64,000 nucleotides of DNA from Epiperipatus broadwayi (lineage: Eukaryota > Onychophora > Udeonychophora > Euonychophora > Peripatidae): assembly GCA_028023455.1 (NCBI GenBank), contig JAQFVV010006850.1:124001-188000 (forward strand), given 5' to 3'. This document shows, in pieces, positions 1 through 11,680 of the stretch. The position numbers and the translations under genes were made by a program. Under the pieces are notes generated by a model, which worked only from the letters and a program-made list of their open reading frames with translations, searched no databases and was not told where the DNA came from. The stretch's first letter is position 1; every line of letters begins with the position of its first letter.

Positions 1-370
1 TTGACAGAAAAAAATATATGGTAGAAGTTGTACTGTGTTAAATGTAGTAGATCGTTAGTGATATTACTTATCAATTCTAGTAACCACAATAAAATATTTT
101 AAGTTAAAACTAGATGGTGATATGGGGAGACTTATTAAACCTATTACATGATTATTATTATTTTTATTCTGATTTTCAATTCAATTATTTCAAATTTCAA
201 ATATCTTATAGTTTTAAGTGTTTTCTGCTTTTCTTATAGTTAAATAATTCTGCCATAACGTCATTAAAAAATAAGGCACCTTTTCCATACTTTTGTTAAG
301 ATAGTCTTTTGGTACTATTAGATTGTTATAAGTTTTATATAATTTTATAGTTGCTATATCTTTTTTTCAG

Positions 371-455
371 ATTCAAAGTTTTTCTTCAGTGATGCATACT
401 CAATGGGTTATTTTCGCTCTTAGTAGTCTTTTCATTGTAGCTATTGCAGTGCCAG
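371..455 (+). CDS. Candidate first coding exon with signal peptide
   Basis: A strong acceptor (T-run then CAG at 368-370) opens an 85-base exon, and CAG|GTAAAAT closes it (GT at 456-457). An alternative acceptor lies at 388. The first ATG is at 392. From there 21 codons plus one base (phase 1) encode MHTQWVIFALSSLFIVAIAV and a proline: a short N-region, a ~14-residue hydrophobic core and an AxA-type cleavage site (AIA). That is what a secreted or prohormone precursor looks like, so the product would enter the secretory pathway. Bases 371-391 would be 5' UTR, and the acceptor implies a further untranslated exon upstream of the window. The next coding exon I can propose is at 36099, in the same phase. 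Single exons this short can arise by chance. No homology was recognised. Confidence 0.45.
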
Positions 456-878
456 GTAAAATATGTTAAATTTTCTATCTAAAATTATGTGGATAAACAA
501 TCATTGGATACTGCAATAACCAACAACATTTGATTATTATTAGTGGTAATTTTTCATTTGTGAATTGTAGAGTTTATTTATTGTGATAAATCTATCCAAA
601 CACCATGCTTCTGACCTAAGAATAAAATATTGGTTATAAGAAGTTTGGACATTTTTAAAATCACAAACAAGCTTAAAATTTTTCTCTCTCATAACTTTCC
701 ACAGCTAACCTATTTAGTTATCCAATTATTGATTAGTAAATGAATATCGAATTATTCTTAACTAAAACTAATACAAAAACTAATACAAAAATCATAAACT
801 ATCTCCACTCAATAGTTTTTAAGATAGATTAGTAATACTTTCTGTTTAAAGATTGATTTAAGTAAATACAATGGTTTA

Positions 879-1322
879 TACAAAGGCTAAACTCTCCATA
901 AAGTAGCACCACTCAATGCAAGCCACAGTAATCAATGGATGCAAGAAGGTTTGTGCATAAAATCTCTATTAAGTGCCTACCCATCCAATATCCATAAATT
1001 AGTTTATAGCTTGTGGATTTTATCACTGAGGAACTTTGGATCTGAGAGCACTTCATTTAGATCTTAGGATCTAGTACAATCCTTCAGCAGCCATCTTTTA
1101 CCTTATCAGCTAACTATAAAGCTTCGAGACCAAAATGAAAACAAAATAATGTTTTCCAATTCAAGTTCATTATCTTGTATAGTCGTATAGATTGGAACTC
1201 AGTTCAGCATCCATACTTTTGGTGTCATTGGCTCTTTAATAACCAGAGTCACTATAATCCTATTAGGCAAAGTTAATATTAAACCACTAACCATTACATG
1301 ATCATCATTTTTTATGCGTACA
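879..1322 (+). repeat. Fold-back repeat family A, forward copy
   Basis: The unit starts near CTAAACTCTCCATA, passes GTAATCAATGGATGCAAG and TGTGCATAAAATC, and ends near AACCATTACATGATCAT. The same unit recurs inverted at 1581-2035 and, rearranged, at 37790-38190. Partial copies lie between. No coding potential was seen. It is probably a non-autonomous DNA transposon or SINE-like repeat. Confidence 0.7.
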
Positions 1323-1580
1323 CAAGACACAGAGGCTAAACTCTCCATACTCTAGTGCCACTCAATGTAAGCGAGAGTAATCAATGGATGCAAGATTTGT
1401 GCATAAAATCCCTTCTCTCTGATGAAAGCCACAAACTAGAAACTAGCCTAAGAATATTGGATGAGTAGGCACTAGATAGGGATTTTATGCACAAATCTTT
1501 TTGCATCAATTGATTACTTTGGCTTGCACTGAGTGGCACCACTGTATGGAGAACTTAGTCTCTGTGTAAACAGCTTGCAT
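1323..1580. repeat. Fold-back family A, two partial copies in opposite orientation
   Basis: 1323-1415 repeats the start of the forward unit (CTAAACTCTCCATAC onward). At about 1416 it switches to the reverse complement (AAAGCCACAAACTAG ... GGCTTGCACTGAGTGGCAC), making a small palindrome centred near 1416. Confidence 0.6.
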
Positions 1581-2035
1581 AAGCATAAAGATTAGTGATC
1601 ATGAGATGTTTAGTGGTTTAATACCAATCCTTCCCAATAGGATTATAATGATTGTGGTTATTAAAGAACCAAAGACACCAAAAAAAATATGGATGCTGAA
1701 TTAATTAAAAAACATTATTGTGTTTTCATTTTGGACTCAACATTTTATAGTTAGCGAATGAGGTAAAAGATGGCTGCTGAAAGATTGCATTAGATCCAAA
1801 GATCTAGATGCAGTACTCACAGATCCAAGGTTCTTCACTGATGAAAACCACAAGCTAGAAAATAGTCAGGGAATATTGAATAAGTAGGCACCAGATAGGG
1901 ATTTTATGTACAAACCTTCTTGCATCCATTGATTACTCTGGTTTGCACTGAGTTGTGCTACTGTATAGAGAGTTTAGCCTCTGTGTAAACAGCTTGTGTA
2001 AGCATAAAAATGGTGCTCATGTGATATTTAGAGAT
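1581..2035 (-). repeat. Fold-back family A, inverted full copy
   Basis: Reverse complement of the unit at 879-1322, recognisable along its whole length, including the reversed blocks TTGCATCCATTGATTACTC and GATGGCTGCTGAAAGATTG. With the forward copy it forms an inverted repeat of about 1.15 kb. By eye the copies differ at many positions, so it is not recent. Confidence 0.65.
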
Positions 2036-3540
2036 TAATTACAATGGTGTTAAATAGCTTTAAACAGGTAAATAATTTTTCGTATTCATCCATAAGTTCG
2101 ATTAAAAAAGTCATTATCACAAATTTTCCAAATGGTGAGAATATTTTGCCATATTTCCATGCTTTAACTTTATTTATTAACCATATATGTAATCTGGATG
2201 GCCGTAGACTTGCTATCTAAAAGAAAAAAAATCTTAAGTTTAATTTGGCGTCCTCAGTTACCCGAAAATAATTCAAAATTTTACACAGATGTAAACCTAG
2301 ATCTAAGCGTGGAGAAAAATGCATAAACTACCATATGATATCATCTTTTACACGCACACACACATATATATGTTTAAATACTAGAATACATTATAAAAAG
2401 AAGATATCATGATAACCATCAATAATAAATAAGTACAGTATTCTCAAATCACTGTAACACTTTACCCGTTTTCAGAAAGAAAATATATATCTACGACATT
2501 CATAAATTTACTTATATGCTATATAAAGTATATATGCGAAATTCTATGAGACCTATGAAAAAACTGTTTATGGTTATTAATAGAGGAACACATTCATTTT
2601 GAGAGAAAGAATAAATAAATAAATAAATAAATAAATAAAAGCGCAGCATCAGTTCTACATTGGCAAGAATATGAGTTTTTCATTACAATATTCATTTATG
2701 GCTAATAGAATCAGGAATAGACAACATGCAACAGGTTGGTCAAGGATTCCACAAGGAGTTACAGAAATATTTGGGAAATTTTTAAAAAATTTACGCATAA
2801 CAAAAAAAAAGTTTTTTTTCTTTAAAAGTGAAAATAATTGAAAATATGAATCCAATAATGCATTTTACTTTTATGTTAATCCGTAATCCGTATTAAAACA
2901 AGTGATACATCATAAAACAAAATTTGTAGCATAACTAGTTTAGCTTAACCGCAATTTTGGTTATCAATGGGAAACACTTATTCTGAACTGAAAAGAAAGA
3001 AAAAAAATTCAATATGCATCAACATTCAATAGATTAGACTCAAAAAATAATATCTAGATCGCGATGTTTAGTATAGCTCTAAACAGAGAAGACATTATGA
3101 ACTCTATGAAAACACAAGTTTCTCATTAATTATTAAATTTGTTTTGTTTAATTTTCTTTGTCTATATAAGTGAAATTATAAGTATCTCTATAAATAGCTG
3201 TTGAATTGAAAGGAGTTCTCTTTGATATTTTAAACGAACAACACATTTTCTAATATCTATTCTATATCTCCTTGTCGTTGCATCTGTTATTACAATTTGT
3301 CTGATTATATAATAAACAAATATGGATAATCTACACAACAACCACATCAACCAAAACAGTCAATTAAATAGTTTATCTCTAAATTAAAGACCAAAACCCA
3401 CCATGGCTTTTGCTCTTATTTTTCTGATAGTTTTTAACTGAAATATCAGGTGAGTTTTCTTGAAGGCAGAATGTATATGTATGAATGATCTTTCTTAATA
3501 TTTGTAATCATTACAGACAAAACTAAATTATGGTCATTAT
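2036..3540. other. AT-rich stretch without recognisable genes
   Basis: Contains an (AAAT)n run at 2611-2640 and short TA tracts near 2350. The open frames at 2655-2855 and 3162-3350 (minus) are short and compositionally biased and show no domain. Confidence 0.6.
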
Positions 3541-3799
3541 TTTCAGGAGAGTATAAAGCTGTCAATCAAAGTAGCGGTTCAAGACCAAAAGAAGAGTGCT
3601 AAGAATTCTCTGATTGCAGACTCAGGTTATTATTCGGTGATGATCCCTCATTTAGCTCCCTCAATTACAGATCACATTAATGAATTGGAAGAAGCTGTCT
3701 AATTTTAAATAGGCCATTACTAGACTTTGTGAAGTTAAAAGAAAAGATGAGTCAATTGATTCGACAAGGGGGCATATACTTTATTATAAAGTCACAATA

Positions 3800-4039
3800 T
3801 TGGAAACACAGTGGATTAGGATTTACTATGAATTAATCATGAAAAATTTGACAAATTGGATAGAGTGGCAAGGTTTGTTATTAAATTTAATGGAAGATCC
3901 AAATGCAGTAATTCTGGTTTATACTTTAGCAAATTCTCTTTGGAATGAAGAAGTGCAAATTGCATTTAATCACACTAAATTACAGTTTAAAAGCGTCATG
4001 AGAGACTTTAATCTAAATTGGAAAGGGATTACAAGATGA
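3800..4039 (+). pseudogene. RTE-like LINE, endonuclease fragment
   Basis: The frame contains DPNAVILVYTLANSLWNEEV followed by a helix-like stretch. This resembles the 'VYAPT...DEEV..FY..L' segment of the exonuclease-endonuclease-phosphatase domain that cuts target DNA in RTE/BovB-type LINEs. The key Ala-Pro-Thr is eroded to Thr-Leu-Ala. The frame is open for 79 codons with stops on both sides. It is followed in the right order and orientation by linker (4276-4509) and reverse transcriptase (4735-5140) remains, which supports one decayed element. The match is by pattern memory only. Confidence 0.45.
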
Positions 4040-4275
4040 AAATATGACTATAGTCAGGAATTGAGAAAGTGCATCGTCTTGTTGAATTTGCAGAATGAAT
4101 ATTTCTTCGAGAAATATATTAGGATTACTTCTAAATGAAGATATAAAGGATTTTTTTTTTCTACGATAAAAATTAAAGATATAAGATATAAAGGAATTTG
4201 ATTCTATTTTATCTAATAAAAATTAGTATTTCATGTTGGTAATGTTTTTAATATATTCAACCCAAGAAGTGATCA

Positions 4276-4509
4276 TTGATTAGTAAATGTACATTACATA
4301 TTAATGCAAAACTAAAGAAACAAAAACTATTAGGAAAGACAGGATTAATGACTGATATTCCTAGCCATCAGAAGAATTCCAATAAATTTAAATTAGAACT
4401 TGTTAACTATTTAAAAAGATTAACTGGTTTTGATGATAGTTCAAACTTAATTGAGTTCAATAAAATACTCTTCTATGAATGGAACATGGTCAGTTTTAAT
4501 GTAAAATGA
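4276..4509 (+). pseudogene. RTE-like LINE, endonuclease-RT linker fragment
   Basis: The reading SNKFKLELVNYLKRLTGFDD and the following SNLIEFNKI resemble the segment between endonuclease and RT of RTE-type LINEs (F.LEL.NRF..L...D....W..FK). The 77 codons are open, then the frame breaks up. It lies between the endonuclease-like and RT-like pieces on the same strand. Confidence 0.4.
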
Positions 4510-4734
4510 TAGGGAAAAAAGTTAATAATATATTAAAATATAATTGAATTGGCAAGAAAAACTAAAGAGAATGCGATTAAAAAGCATAAAACAACAGTTT
4601 AGTATTGGAAAAAAGTTGATTTCACTAATAAAAAGAAAAAAAATGGAACTAATATTAAAAGAGGAACTAGATCATAAAATGTTTCAAAGGATTATACAAA
4701 AAATTATACAGTAATAAGGAAAACAATAAATTAA

Positions 4735-5140
4735 CCACAACAATTATTACATTTTCAGAATTAACAAGAATTTTAAATAAAGAGGCAAGATGTGTAATTA
4801 AATCTATATAAAAAGTAAAAGTTCCAGAAAATGATAGAATTATTGCTGATATCTTAAAGGAAACAAGTGAAGATCTAACAGATTATTGGACAAAATGTAG
4901 TAGTTTAAAATGAAGATAAAGAAGATATTAAAAATTATAGACAAATCTGTATTTTAACAGTTCTAAAGAAAATTTTTACCAAGATAATTATCATTTGATT
5001 ATAGAAATCTTTTGACTCAAACCGACTAAAAAAACGAGCTGCATTTAAATGTTTTACTATAGTGGATCACAGCCACTTATTGAGAGAAATTATAAAAGGA
5101 CTAATGAATATGAGTTGCAACATGTTTTCGAGTTGCGTAT
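4735..5140 (+). pseudogene. RTE-like LINE, reverse transcriptase remnant
   Basis: Interrupted frames read FSELTRILNKEARCVIKSI, then ADILKETSEDLTDYW, then DKEDIKNYRQICILTVLKKI and FTIVDHSHLLREIIKGLMNM. In order these match the N-terminal RT blocks of LINEs: 'A...K..KAPG.D.I..E.LK', 'KGD...C.NYRGI.LL....K', and 'TVDH...L..LIEK..EY'. Several stops and frameshifts separate them. The catalytic 'ADD' block is missing, because similarity ends near 5140. The 3' part of a similar element is found at 8865-9150, so one copy may have been split by later insertions. Confidence 0.55.
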
Positions 5141-7142
5141 TATGAAGAACTATTTTTGTTTATAGCAGCTGGAGAGGTATAATGAAACTTACTGATTCCA
5201 AATGCTTGACTAAAAGTTTCTATGAACAGAGAAAATTGATAATTGTTTTATAATTTTTCTTACTATATACCTTTAATATGGCAGTGAAGAGAGTTATATC
5301 TAGAATAATTTTTTTACTAATAACTATTAATAATTAAATAAAATTAGTTTTTCAAACTTCTGCTTATGCCACAACCAATTCACCAGTACTAATAAATAAA
5401 TAGAATGTTTTCCAACAACTGTTTGTTTTTTTCTATCTTAAAGGCCAAGCGTCAGATAGTGTTTTTTCAAGTTTAATTTGAATTCAATTAACTTGTTTAT
5501 TGGTAAACTTCCTTAATTAAAATTTTATAGAATTCATTATTTTTGTTATTAAATTTACTGAAGTTACTTTTATAACACAATTTAATATTTTTTTATAATT
5601 ATATATTTTAAATAATCTTACAATATTTGACTATAGCAAATTCGCTTAATATTGGACATATCATATTAATTACAACGGTGATTAACTGCTAAATTTTTTC
5701 TTACACATTTTAAATTATATTTTGGGCAATTATATCATTAATAAATCAAACAATATATTATATGATTAGACTCTATCTACAAATAAAGAATAACATCATT
5801 TTCTTCTGAACTCAGTTTGTAAAATAGCTGATTTAGCATTCTTTGCAGGCAGTCTCATGTACATACAATTATGCCATAATGAACTTTTAATCATTGAATA
5901 TATAAAATATATATTTTATATCCAGTTATAAATAATTTTATGAGTGTATAATACCCCCTCACCATTTTGGTTTAACTTAAGGCATCTGGATTATAATGGA
6001 TGAGAATGCGCAGCCACGGAATCATTTATCATATATAAAAGTCCCCTACACTGTTTTATTCTTTAGTCTTACAATATTTTAATTAGTTAAGCTCATTGAT
6101 TTAAATACACCAATAGGGAATTTCACAATCTCTTCCCCTTTTTGTTTATTAAGGTTAGTTCTATTTTCTACTAATTATTTTAAAAATATTCCTTTAATGA
6201 ATATATTATCTAGCTGTTTGGAATATACTAATAATGTTATTAAATAATATGTTTTTCTATATAGTTTACATAGACTTTATTTTAATTTTAAGCTTTTTGA
6301 TATATCAAATTATTGATTCTCGTGTTTTATTTAATATCACTTTGTCTAAGTCATTTTATTCTGTATCTTTTTCCTAGCTCATGGGACAATATTACCATAA
6401 TTTTATATAATATATGTGAAATATAAAATATATTTTAGCCATTATAAACGTCACGGCAGAAACAAAAGTCTTACCAATACCCCCTCCCCCTTGAAACAAT
6501 AATATGGAAAAGGCTTATTAACCAGACTTTTCCATTTCTGGATTTACTACCTACTTAAAATAAGAAATTAATCATTTGTTGATAAATATTGAATAATTAT
6601 TTGGGTTGACTTAGAATCAAATATTTTACAGAAAAATACTAAGTCTGCTTAAAGTTTAAAAAATTGCTTTAGAATTTTCCTAGCTTACATACAAGCCTTG
6701 ATCCAAGCAAGGCACACAGTCTTATTTGTGCTGTATCATAAAATTTTATTACACATACATATTAAACTATCATTGTCAACAGCTAACTGGTCCATTGGTG
6801 AATTGTCTTGACAACAATTTGCTGTTATTTTATTGGTTTATTTTAAGCACAAAGTTGATATATATAATTCTTTATATTTGAGGTTTGCTTGTAGCAGTGA
6901 AACTATTGGTTGTATTTTAGAATTTGATTTTTGGGCTGGTCTGGTTGAGTTGTAAATTTGATAATTTTAATTATGCGTTGTAGTGAAACTTTTCTATATA
7001 ATAATTTCGGTAGGCGTTCTATATCATAATTTCTGCAGGCTTAGCACTTTCAGAGTTTTGTCAGAGTTTTGTTACTTTATAATCATAGCTTCTTTAGATT
7101 AAATGTCATTATATGAAAATGTATGCAAAACTATCTCCTATA
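5141..7142. other. AT-rich spacer, no genes recognised
   Basis: No frame with domain character was seen. Two pyrimidine-rich blocks (ATACCCCCTC at 5951, ATACCCCCTCCCCCTTG at 6477) look like polypurine tracts on the minus strand, but no LTR pair could be found beside them. Confidence 0.5.
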
Positions 7143-7385
7143 TTATCCATTTTCTGGAAATGGCAAAACAAGTGTCTTTTCTATGATGATAGAACAAACT
7201 TCCTTGATTTTTTTTTTGATGCCATTCCTTTCTGTGCATAATATATCAGCCTTGGATGGTTCAAATTTGTGGTTGAGCTCTTTCTGATGGTCAGCAAAAA
7301 CGGAACTGCCCTCTTTTTTGGTTATTGCTCGTGTATATGTGTATTTGTGTTGAGCTAATTTATTGCCAATTGTAGCACGAGTTTC
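7143..7385 (-). pseudogene. GIY-YIG endonuclease C-terminal part (Penelope-like)
   Basis: Eighty codons are open to a stop, beginning ETRATIGNKLAQHKY and continuing through SSVFADHQKELNHKFEPSKA, ILCTERNGIKKKIKE. This is the C-terminal half of the GIY-YIG endonuclease attached to Penelope-like retroelements ('GET...R..EH...S..A.H....H......ILC.E....KR.IKE'). It aligns with the better-preserved copy at 49439-49945. The stretch after the stop also matches: GAAAGTGCTAAGCC here against GAAAGCGCTTGGC there. The N-terminal GIY motif is lost in a frameshift at about 7386. No RT was seen upstream. Confidence 0.6.
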
Positions 7386-8860
7386 GCTTTATATATTATT
7401 TTAGGTAATAAATAAACAAGGAGGAAAAATTGCTCAAATCATCACCACCTGATAATTGGCCTGCCTTGTTTATCTAAGAGAAGCTGTTGAAAAGATCTTT
7501 GCTTTGAATTGGGATTTTTATCTAATATATTTGATTATATACAATATAAGAGATGATATTGTCGATTTACTATAGTCAATTTTGGGGATTCTTATGATTC
7601 TAATTTTTAGACAGAAATGCTTAAGAAAAGTATTACACAGGAATTGTTTATAACTGCTAAAGGTTTTATAAAACAAACAATCACATATTAATTGCATCTG
7701 ACATACGAAATGAAAAATAAAAGTTTGATTTATTGCTTAATACTAACATCAATAATAAACTTTTTTCTTCTTAATACAGTGAAGGCATATAAAGTAAAAC
7801 TTTACACAAAGATATTAAACAATTCTTCTTTTTCTTATAAAGAGAGTAAATAGTATTGAAGAAACATTTTGTATAGTGATTTTAATAAATTTGATATAGT
7901 TTGGAATAGTGGCACATAGGCACTCTCAAAACATAGATGCCATCCCTGAGTTTATTGCAGCTGTGAAAATTAAATAAAAATTACTTTGACCAATCATGCA
8001 ATTATTGTGGAAAAAAGTTGTGGAAAGTGTAGATTAGCCAAAAAAAGTTTCCCTCAAACTAAAAAACTATAATCCCCCGCCATTATAAATATTTACCACA
8101 TTATTAAATATATTATATGAATGATTATAATCCACTTTAATATATAAAAAAAAAGAATAAAAACGAAAATTAAGAATGATGGATTATTTTAGTCTAACTA
8201 TAAAAAGCAATCCATGAAACATAAATACAATCACGTGAATCACATTTTACTACTTCTTTAACATAAATTGCCTTTGACATCAGCGCAATATTAGTTTTAA
8301 TTTTTCTGTCAAAAATTTTAATTTCTTGAAGACTACAACATCGGAAGTCTCATACTTTCAAATAAGGAATCAATTTTGCAGGTTTTTGTAATGTTATGAG
8401 ATAATCTTTACAATATCTCTCCAATAGAAATTTACACCTAAATTTAACACAAAATGATTTTATAAAGCCAATTACTGTTCATTCACTTCACAATACTAAA
8501 TTCACAGTAAAAACATAACTAATTGGTCTGAGATTGTGTTGCCATATTTCATAATTTACCTAACATCAACTAAATAAAATTTATTCAATGTCTTTATAAT
8601 CTTTTATATTATAAACATGGCATAATAACATTCTTCCATATAATTTAGTTGAAGCAGTTATATTCATCACTACAATAAAATATCTTCCAGCTTATTAAAT
8701 ACGACAGGAGTAGATTTGCTTGTGTAGTGCTTAAAGGCTATATTGTGAGGATACATTTAACCGACCACACAAAAATCATCACTCACACATACATCATAAA
8801 GACTGAATCTACCAACACAATCAAAAGCATATTATTGATTATAAGTTAATATGGTTATGT
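7386..8860. other. AT-rich spacer
   Basis: The first ~100 bases may be further eroded Penelope-like sequence on the minus strand. The rest shows no coding pattern. Confidence 0.4.
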
Positions 8861-8864
8861 AAAA

Positions 8865-9126
8865 TTGTCAGTTAAAATTATGTTATTGACAATACTAATT
8901 TATATGTATACCGGACATATTGCTAGAAGAAATGATAATAGATGGACAATTGAAATTTTAAACTGGATTCCAAGAGATTGTAAAAGACCCAGAAAGAGCC
9001 CACATGTGAGATGGATGGATGAAATAAGAAAATGTGCAGGGGTGTTGTGGAAAAGAGAAGCTAAAGATCGGAGAAGATGGATTAAACTTGGAGAGACCTT
9101 CATCCTGCAGTGGATTGATAATGGTT
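8865..9126 (+). pseudogene. RTE-like LINE, C-terminal end of ORF2
   Basis: The frame reads YTGHIARRNDNRW, then WIPRDCKRPRKSPHVRWMDE and RRRWIKLGETFILQW. This is the well-known C-terminus of RTE-type LINE polyproteins ('GH.AR..D.RW......W.PRD.KR..GRP..RW.D.I......W...A.DR..W..L.EAF..QW'). The stop follows within the frame and a short TGATGATGATGA repeat follows at once (9124-9152), as expected for the 3' tail of such an element. Only the last ~75 codons remain, typical of 5' truncation. The first ~15 codons before YTGH are probably not original. Confidence 0.75.
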
Positions 9127-9152
9127 GATGATTATGATGATGATGATACCAA
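9124..9152 (+). repeat. LINE 3' tail, (TGA/TGAT)n
   Basis: A short run of TGATGATTATGATGATGATG directly after the ORF2 stop, interpreted as the tandem 3' tail of the RTE-like element. Confidence 0.55.
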
Positions 9153-9301
9153 ACCCTTAAAAGCAAGCAAGCAAACATTTTCCTGTATTGGACTATTTAA
9201 AGGCGTGTTTTATTCACTTATATTATTCCAGTCATAATTTTAAATTTTAGTTTCTTTTCCTTTTTTTCAAAAAATTTTTTCAAAACGTTATCAAATCCAA
9301 G

Positions 9302-11070
9302 ATGACATCAACTCTTAGGGGTTCTTCATTAAAGAAAAATAACAAAGTTCTATCAAAAACTCCTAAAATTAATTACAGTTCAAAAAAAATTAACCAGAAA
9401 GTTAATACCAATCTTAATTCTGAAATTAAGAACAGTTCTCAATCTACAATGGCGTTAAATTTAAATAACAAAAGTTTTAAATGTTCTGCACTGGACAACA
9501 AATCGGAAAACATCAAAATCAAACCGCAAAACCTTTAAAATAACATTAATGATCATATTGGACCCTCAGTCAATTTTTCTAAGACTCAAAATAGACCAAA
9601 TGTTCTTATAAAAAATACACTATAAAATAAAGCTTTAGTAATTGATAATGACTCTCAAAAAGACCATAATATTATCAAAAAATTAGAATATTTTATGCAA
9701 AAGTACTGGGCATGTCAGCCCCCGACTCTAATAATGTAAACAAAAGCAATCTAAAGGAAGTCCAGGAATTGACACAAGTGTGGGGACTTGGGGAGGAACA
9801 ATACAAGGAAGAAATAAGACAAAAATAATGAAACTACAATCTTGAGCAATACAAACGCACACCAGAAAATCATCAAATTGCAATGGAACAATTCAACAAC
9901 TCAGTTCCACCATTATTACTAAAATTTCTTAAATTTTATCGCAATGACTGTTCATAATGCTTGCCATAACAGATCTAAACTGCAGCTCTTTAAGATTCCC
10001 AGTTAAAGTGCTCTATAATCTCTTAAAAGCCAATAACTTAATTAAAATGATCGATATATAGCAATACAGTTTAATAACTGTTTACAGAAGCAAGCTTTTA
10101 AAAACCAACACAGAGTTTTAGAAAATAAATTTCTTATGGCAATTGATCCATCCAGACCATCATTACTACATAATATCATCAGTAACTGCCACATTGGTTT
10201 TGAGAAACAACACCGGCAAAAAAACATCTGGACAACTATGGGAAAGTTGTGAATTTTGAATAAATTTTGAATATCTCAAGGATAAAACACTGGTGTTCTC
10301 ACATTAACCAACACCAGAATTTTCATATTTATCCTGAAACAAGGTTACTTCCCAGAAGCAATCTCTACCATAATTGTGGCTGATGAGTCCCTCATAGTCA
10401 TTTCCATTAGGAGTCAGGCTGCAATGTTCCATCTGTAAGAGCTGTGAACATTTGATGAGGAAGTGCCCTCATAGGTGGTATCTCACTTGTAAGGCAAAAA
10501 AATTAGTGGACATGCAGGCTGGTTCCTTCAGTGAATTCTTATAATTAGGTTCCAGTTATTTTCATTGAAAATCTATTGGTCAACTCATCCATCTCAACAT
10601 TGTTGGAGGACCATCAGAATAATATGGATTATTTGACTAGTCTAAAGACCAATGACATTGCTCATTTCTGCAAAGAATGCTCATTTGAGAAGATTGTATC
10701 AGCCATGGTCTCAAACTTGAATGGTGAAGATCTTGGTCCTACATCTCGAGATATGGATTCTGTCACTGAAATGGATGTCCTGCATGTGAATAAACACATT
10801 TGACCAGTTCATTCAGAAAGTGAAGAAAGCTCTGAGGGAACAGGTGACAAAGATAACAACATCAAGCAACCATGTAATTGCAGCAGATCATCTAGGAATG
10901 CTGGTGAGTGCAACAAACTCAGAGAAGATGCTGAATACCCATTACAAAACTCGGGCATGTCTTCTTTTGAACAAGAGGTCGATTTACAATTTACACAATC
11001 AAATAATCGAATTTCAGAGGGCAGTATGTCAGACAACAATGTAGATAATCCATTCATTATGGCCAATTGA
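9302..11070 (+). pseudogene. LINE ORF1 (gag-like) with CCHC zinc knuckle, degraded
   Basis: ATG at 9302 opens a basic, Asn/Lys/Ser-rich frame of 78 codons. After breaks, a perfect CCHC zinc knuckle (C-x2-C-x4-H-x4-C, reading CSICKSCEHLMRKC) lies at 10425-10466. A Ser/Glu-rich hydrophilic tail is open from about 10805 to the stop at 11068-11070. Such proteins bind the element's RNA in the ribonucleoprotein particle. The order ORF1, then endonuclease (11299), then RT start (~12430), all on the plus strand, shows a single LINE. Multiple stops make it inactive. Confidence 0.55.
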
Positions 11071-11298
11071 AAGAAGAAAAACAAAAATACTATCCACCCC
11101 AAGAAAAACCACCAGATATTCATCGCAGTAATTTTTTTATCATCAAATTTATCCATTGAGTCTCCTTTCTTATCAATCAGTCTCTCCTATTATTCTATAT
11201 TATTTTTTTGTGTACATGCCTCATTGCTTATATTGCCCTCTCAATGTAATTAAACACCAAAATAAATACTTGCTGCACCCATTCTTTGTTATCATTTC

Positions 11299-11680
11299 AT
11301 GCATATTTCAATAGTCAGAATTAATGTTAGGGGACCAAACTCTCTGAGTAGAATATTTGCCATCACAAACTGGTTGAATCGGAATGCACTTAACATTTCA
11401 TTCATGTCTGAAACTAAACTAAGTGTAAATTCTTGTCACAAGCTTGATGTTGCATTTTTTTCTTTTGGCTATTTTAGACATTCTGCCTCCATCATTTCAA
11501 CAAAAGGGATTGAAATAGATATAAATAAGCATTCTGGTCCTTCTGGCTTTACAATTTTACATTTAGACAAGAATTCCATATTACTTGATACTAAGTTCAG
11601 AAATTTCAGATGCTACATTAATACCTTTATTTACAACCAGATCACCCACTTATTAAACACATAATATTCAAAATTAACAT
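11299..11680 (+). pseudogene. LINE endonuclease domain, N-terminal part
   Basis: Open for 121 codons. It reads ISIVRINVRGPNSLSRIF, then LNRNALNISFMSETKLS, which matches the opening strand, helix and catalytic Glu block of AP-endonuclease-like LINE domains ('I...N.RG......I...L.....DI....ET.L'). The Glu of SETKL is the expected metal-binding residue. The frame breaks after 11664. A further piece reads VLGDCKMGYERFNKK (about 11712-11757), the place of the 'GDFN' block, with Asp kept and Phe-Asn lost. The start at 11299 is simply the first ATG. Confidence 0.6.

Noticed and set aside
1419-1445. Hammerhead-ribozyme-like CTGATGA ... GAAAC in repeat family A
   Set aside because: The bases between do not form a stem II and the flanks do not pair.
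5941-6500. Two CCCCCTC blocks as possible LTR boundaries
   Set aside because: No direct repeat or element domain found beside them.
8900-9178. Minus-strand frame of 92 codons
   Set aside because: Antisense of the well-matched LINE C-terminus.
10381-10405. CTGATGAGTCC at ~10379, another hammerhead-like start
   Set aside because: No GAAA follows after a closing stem; the sequence is explained by the LINE ORF1.
10809-11156. Minus-strand frame of 115 codons
   Set aside because: It is the shadow of the LINE ORF1 tail on the plus strand: Ser/Leu-rich, no domain.
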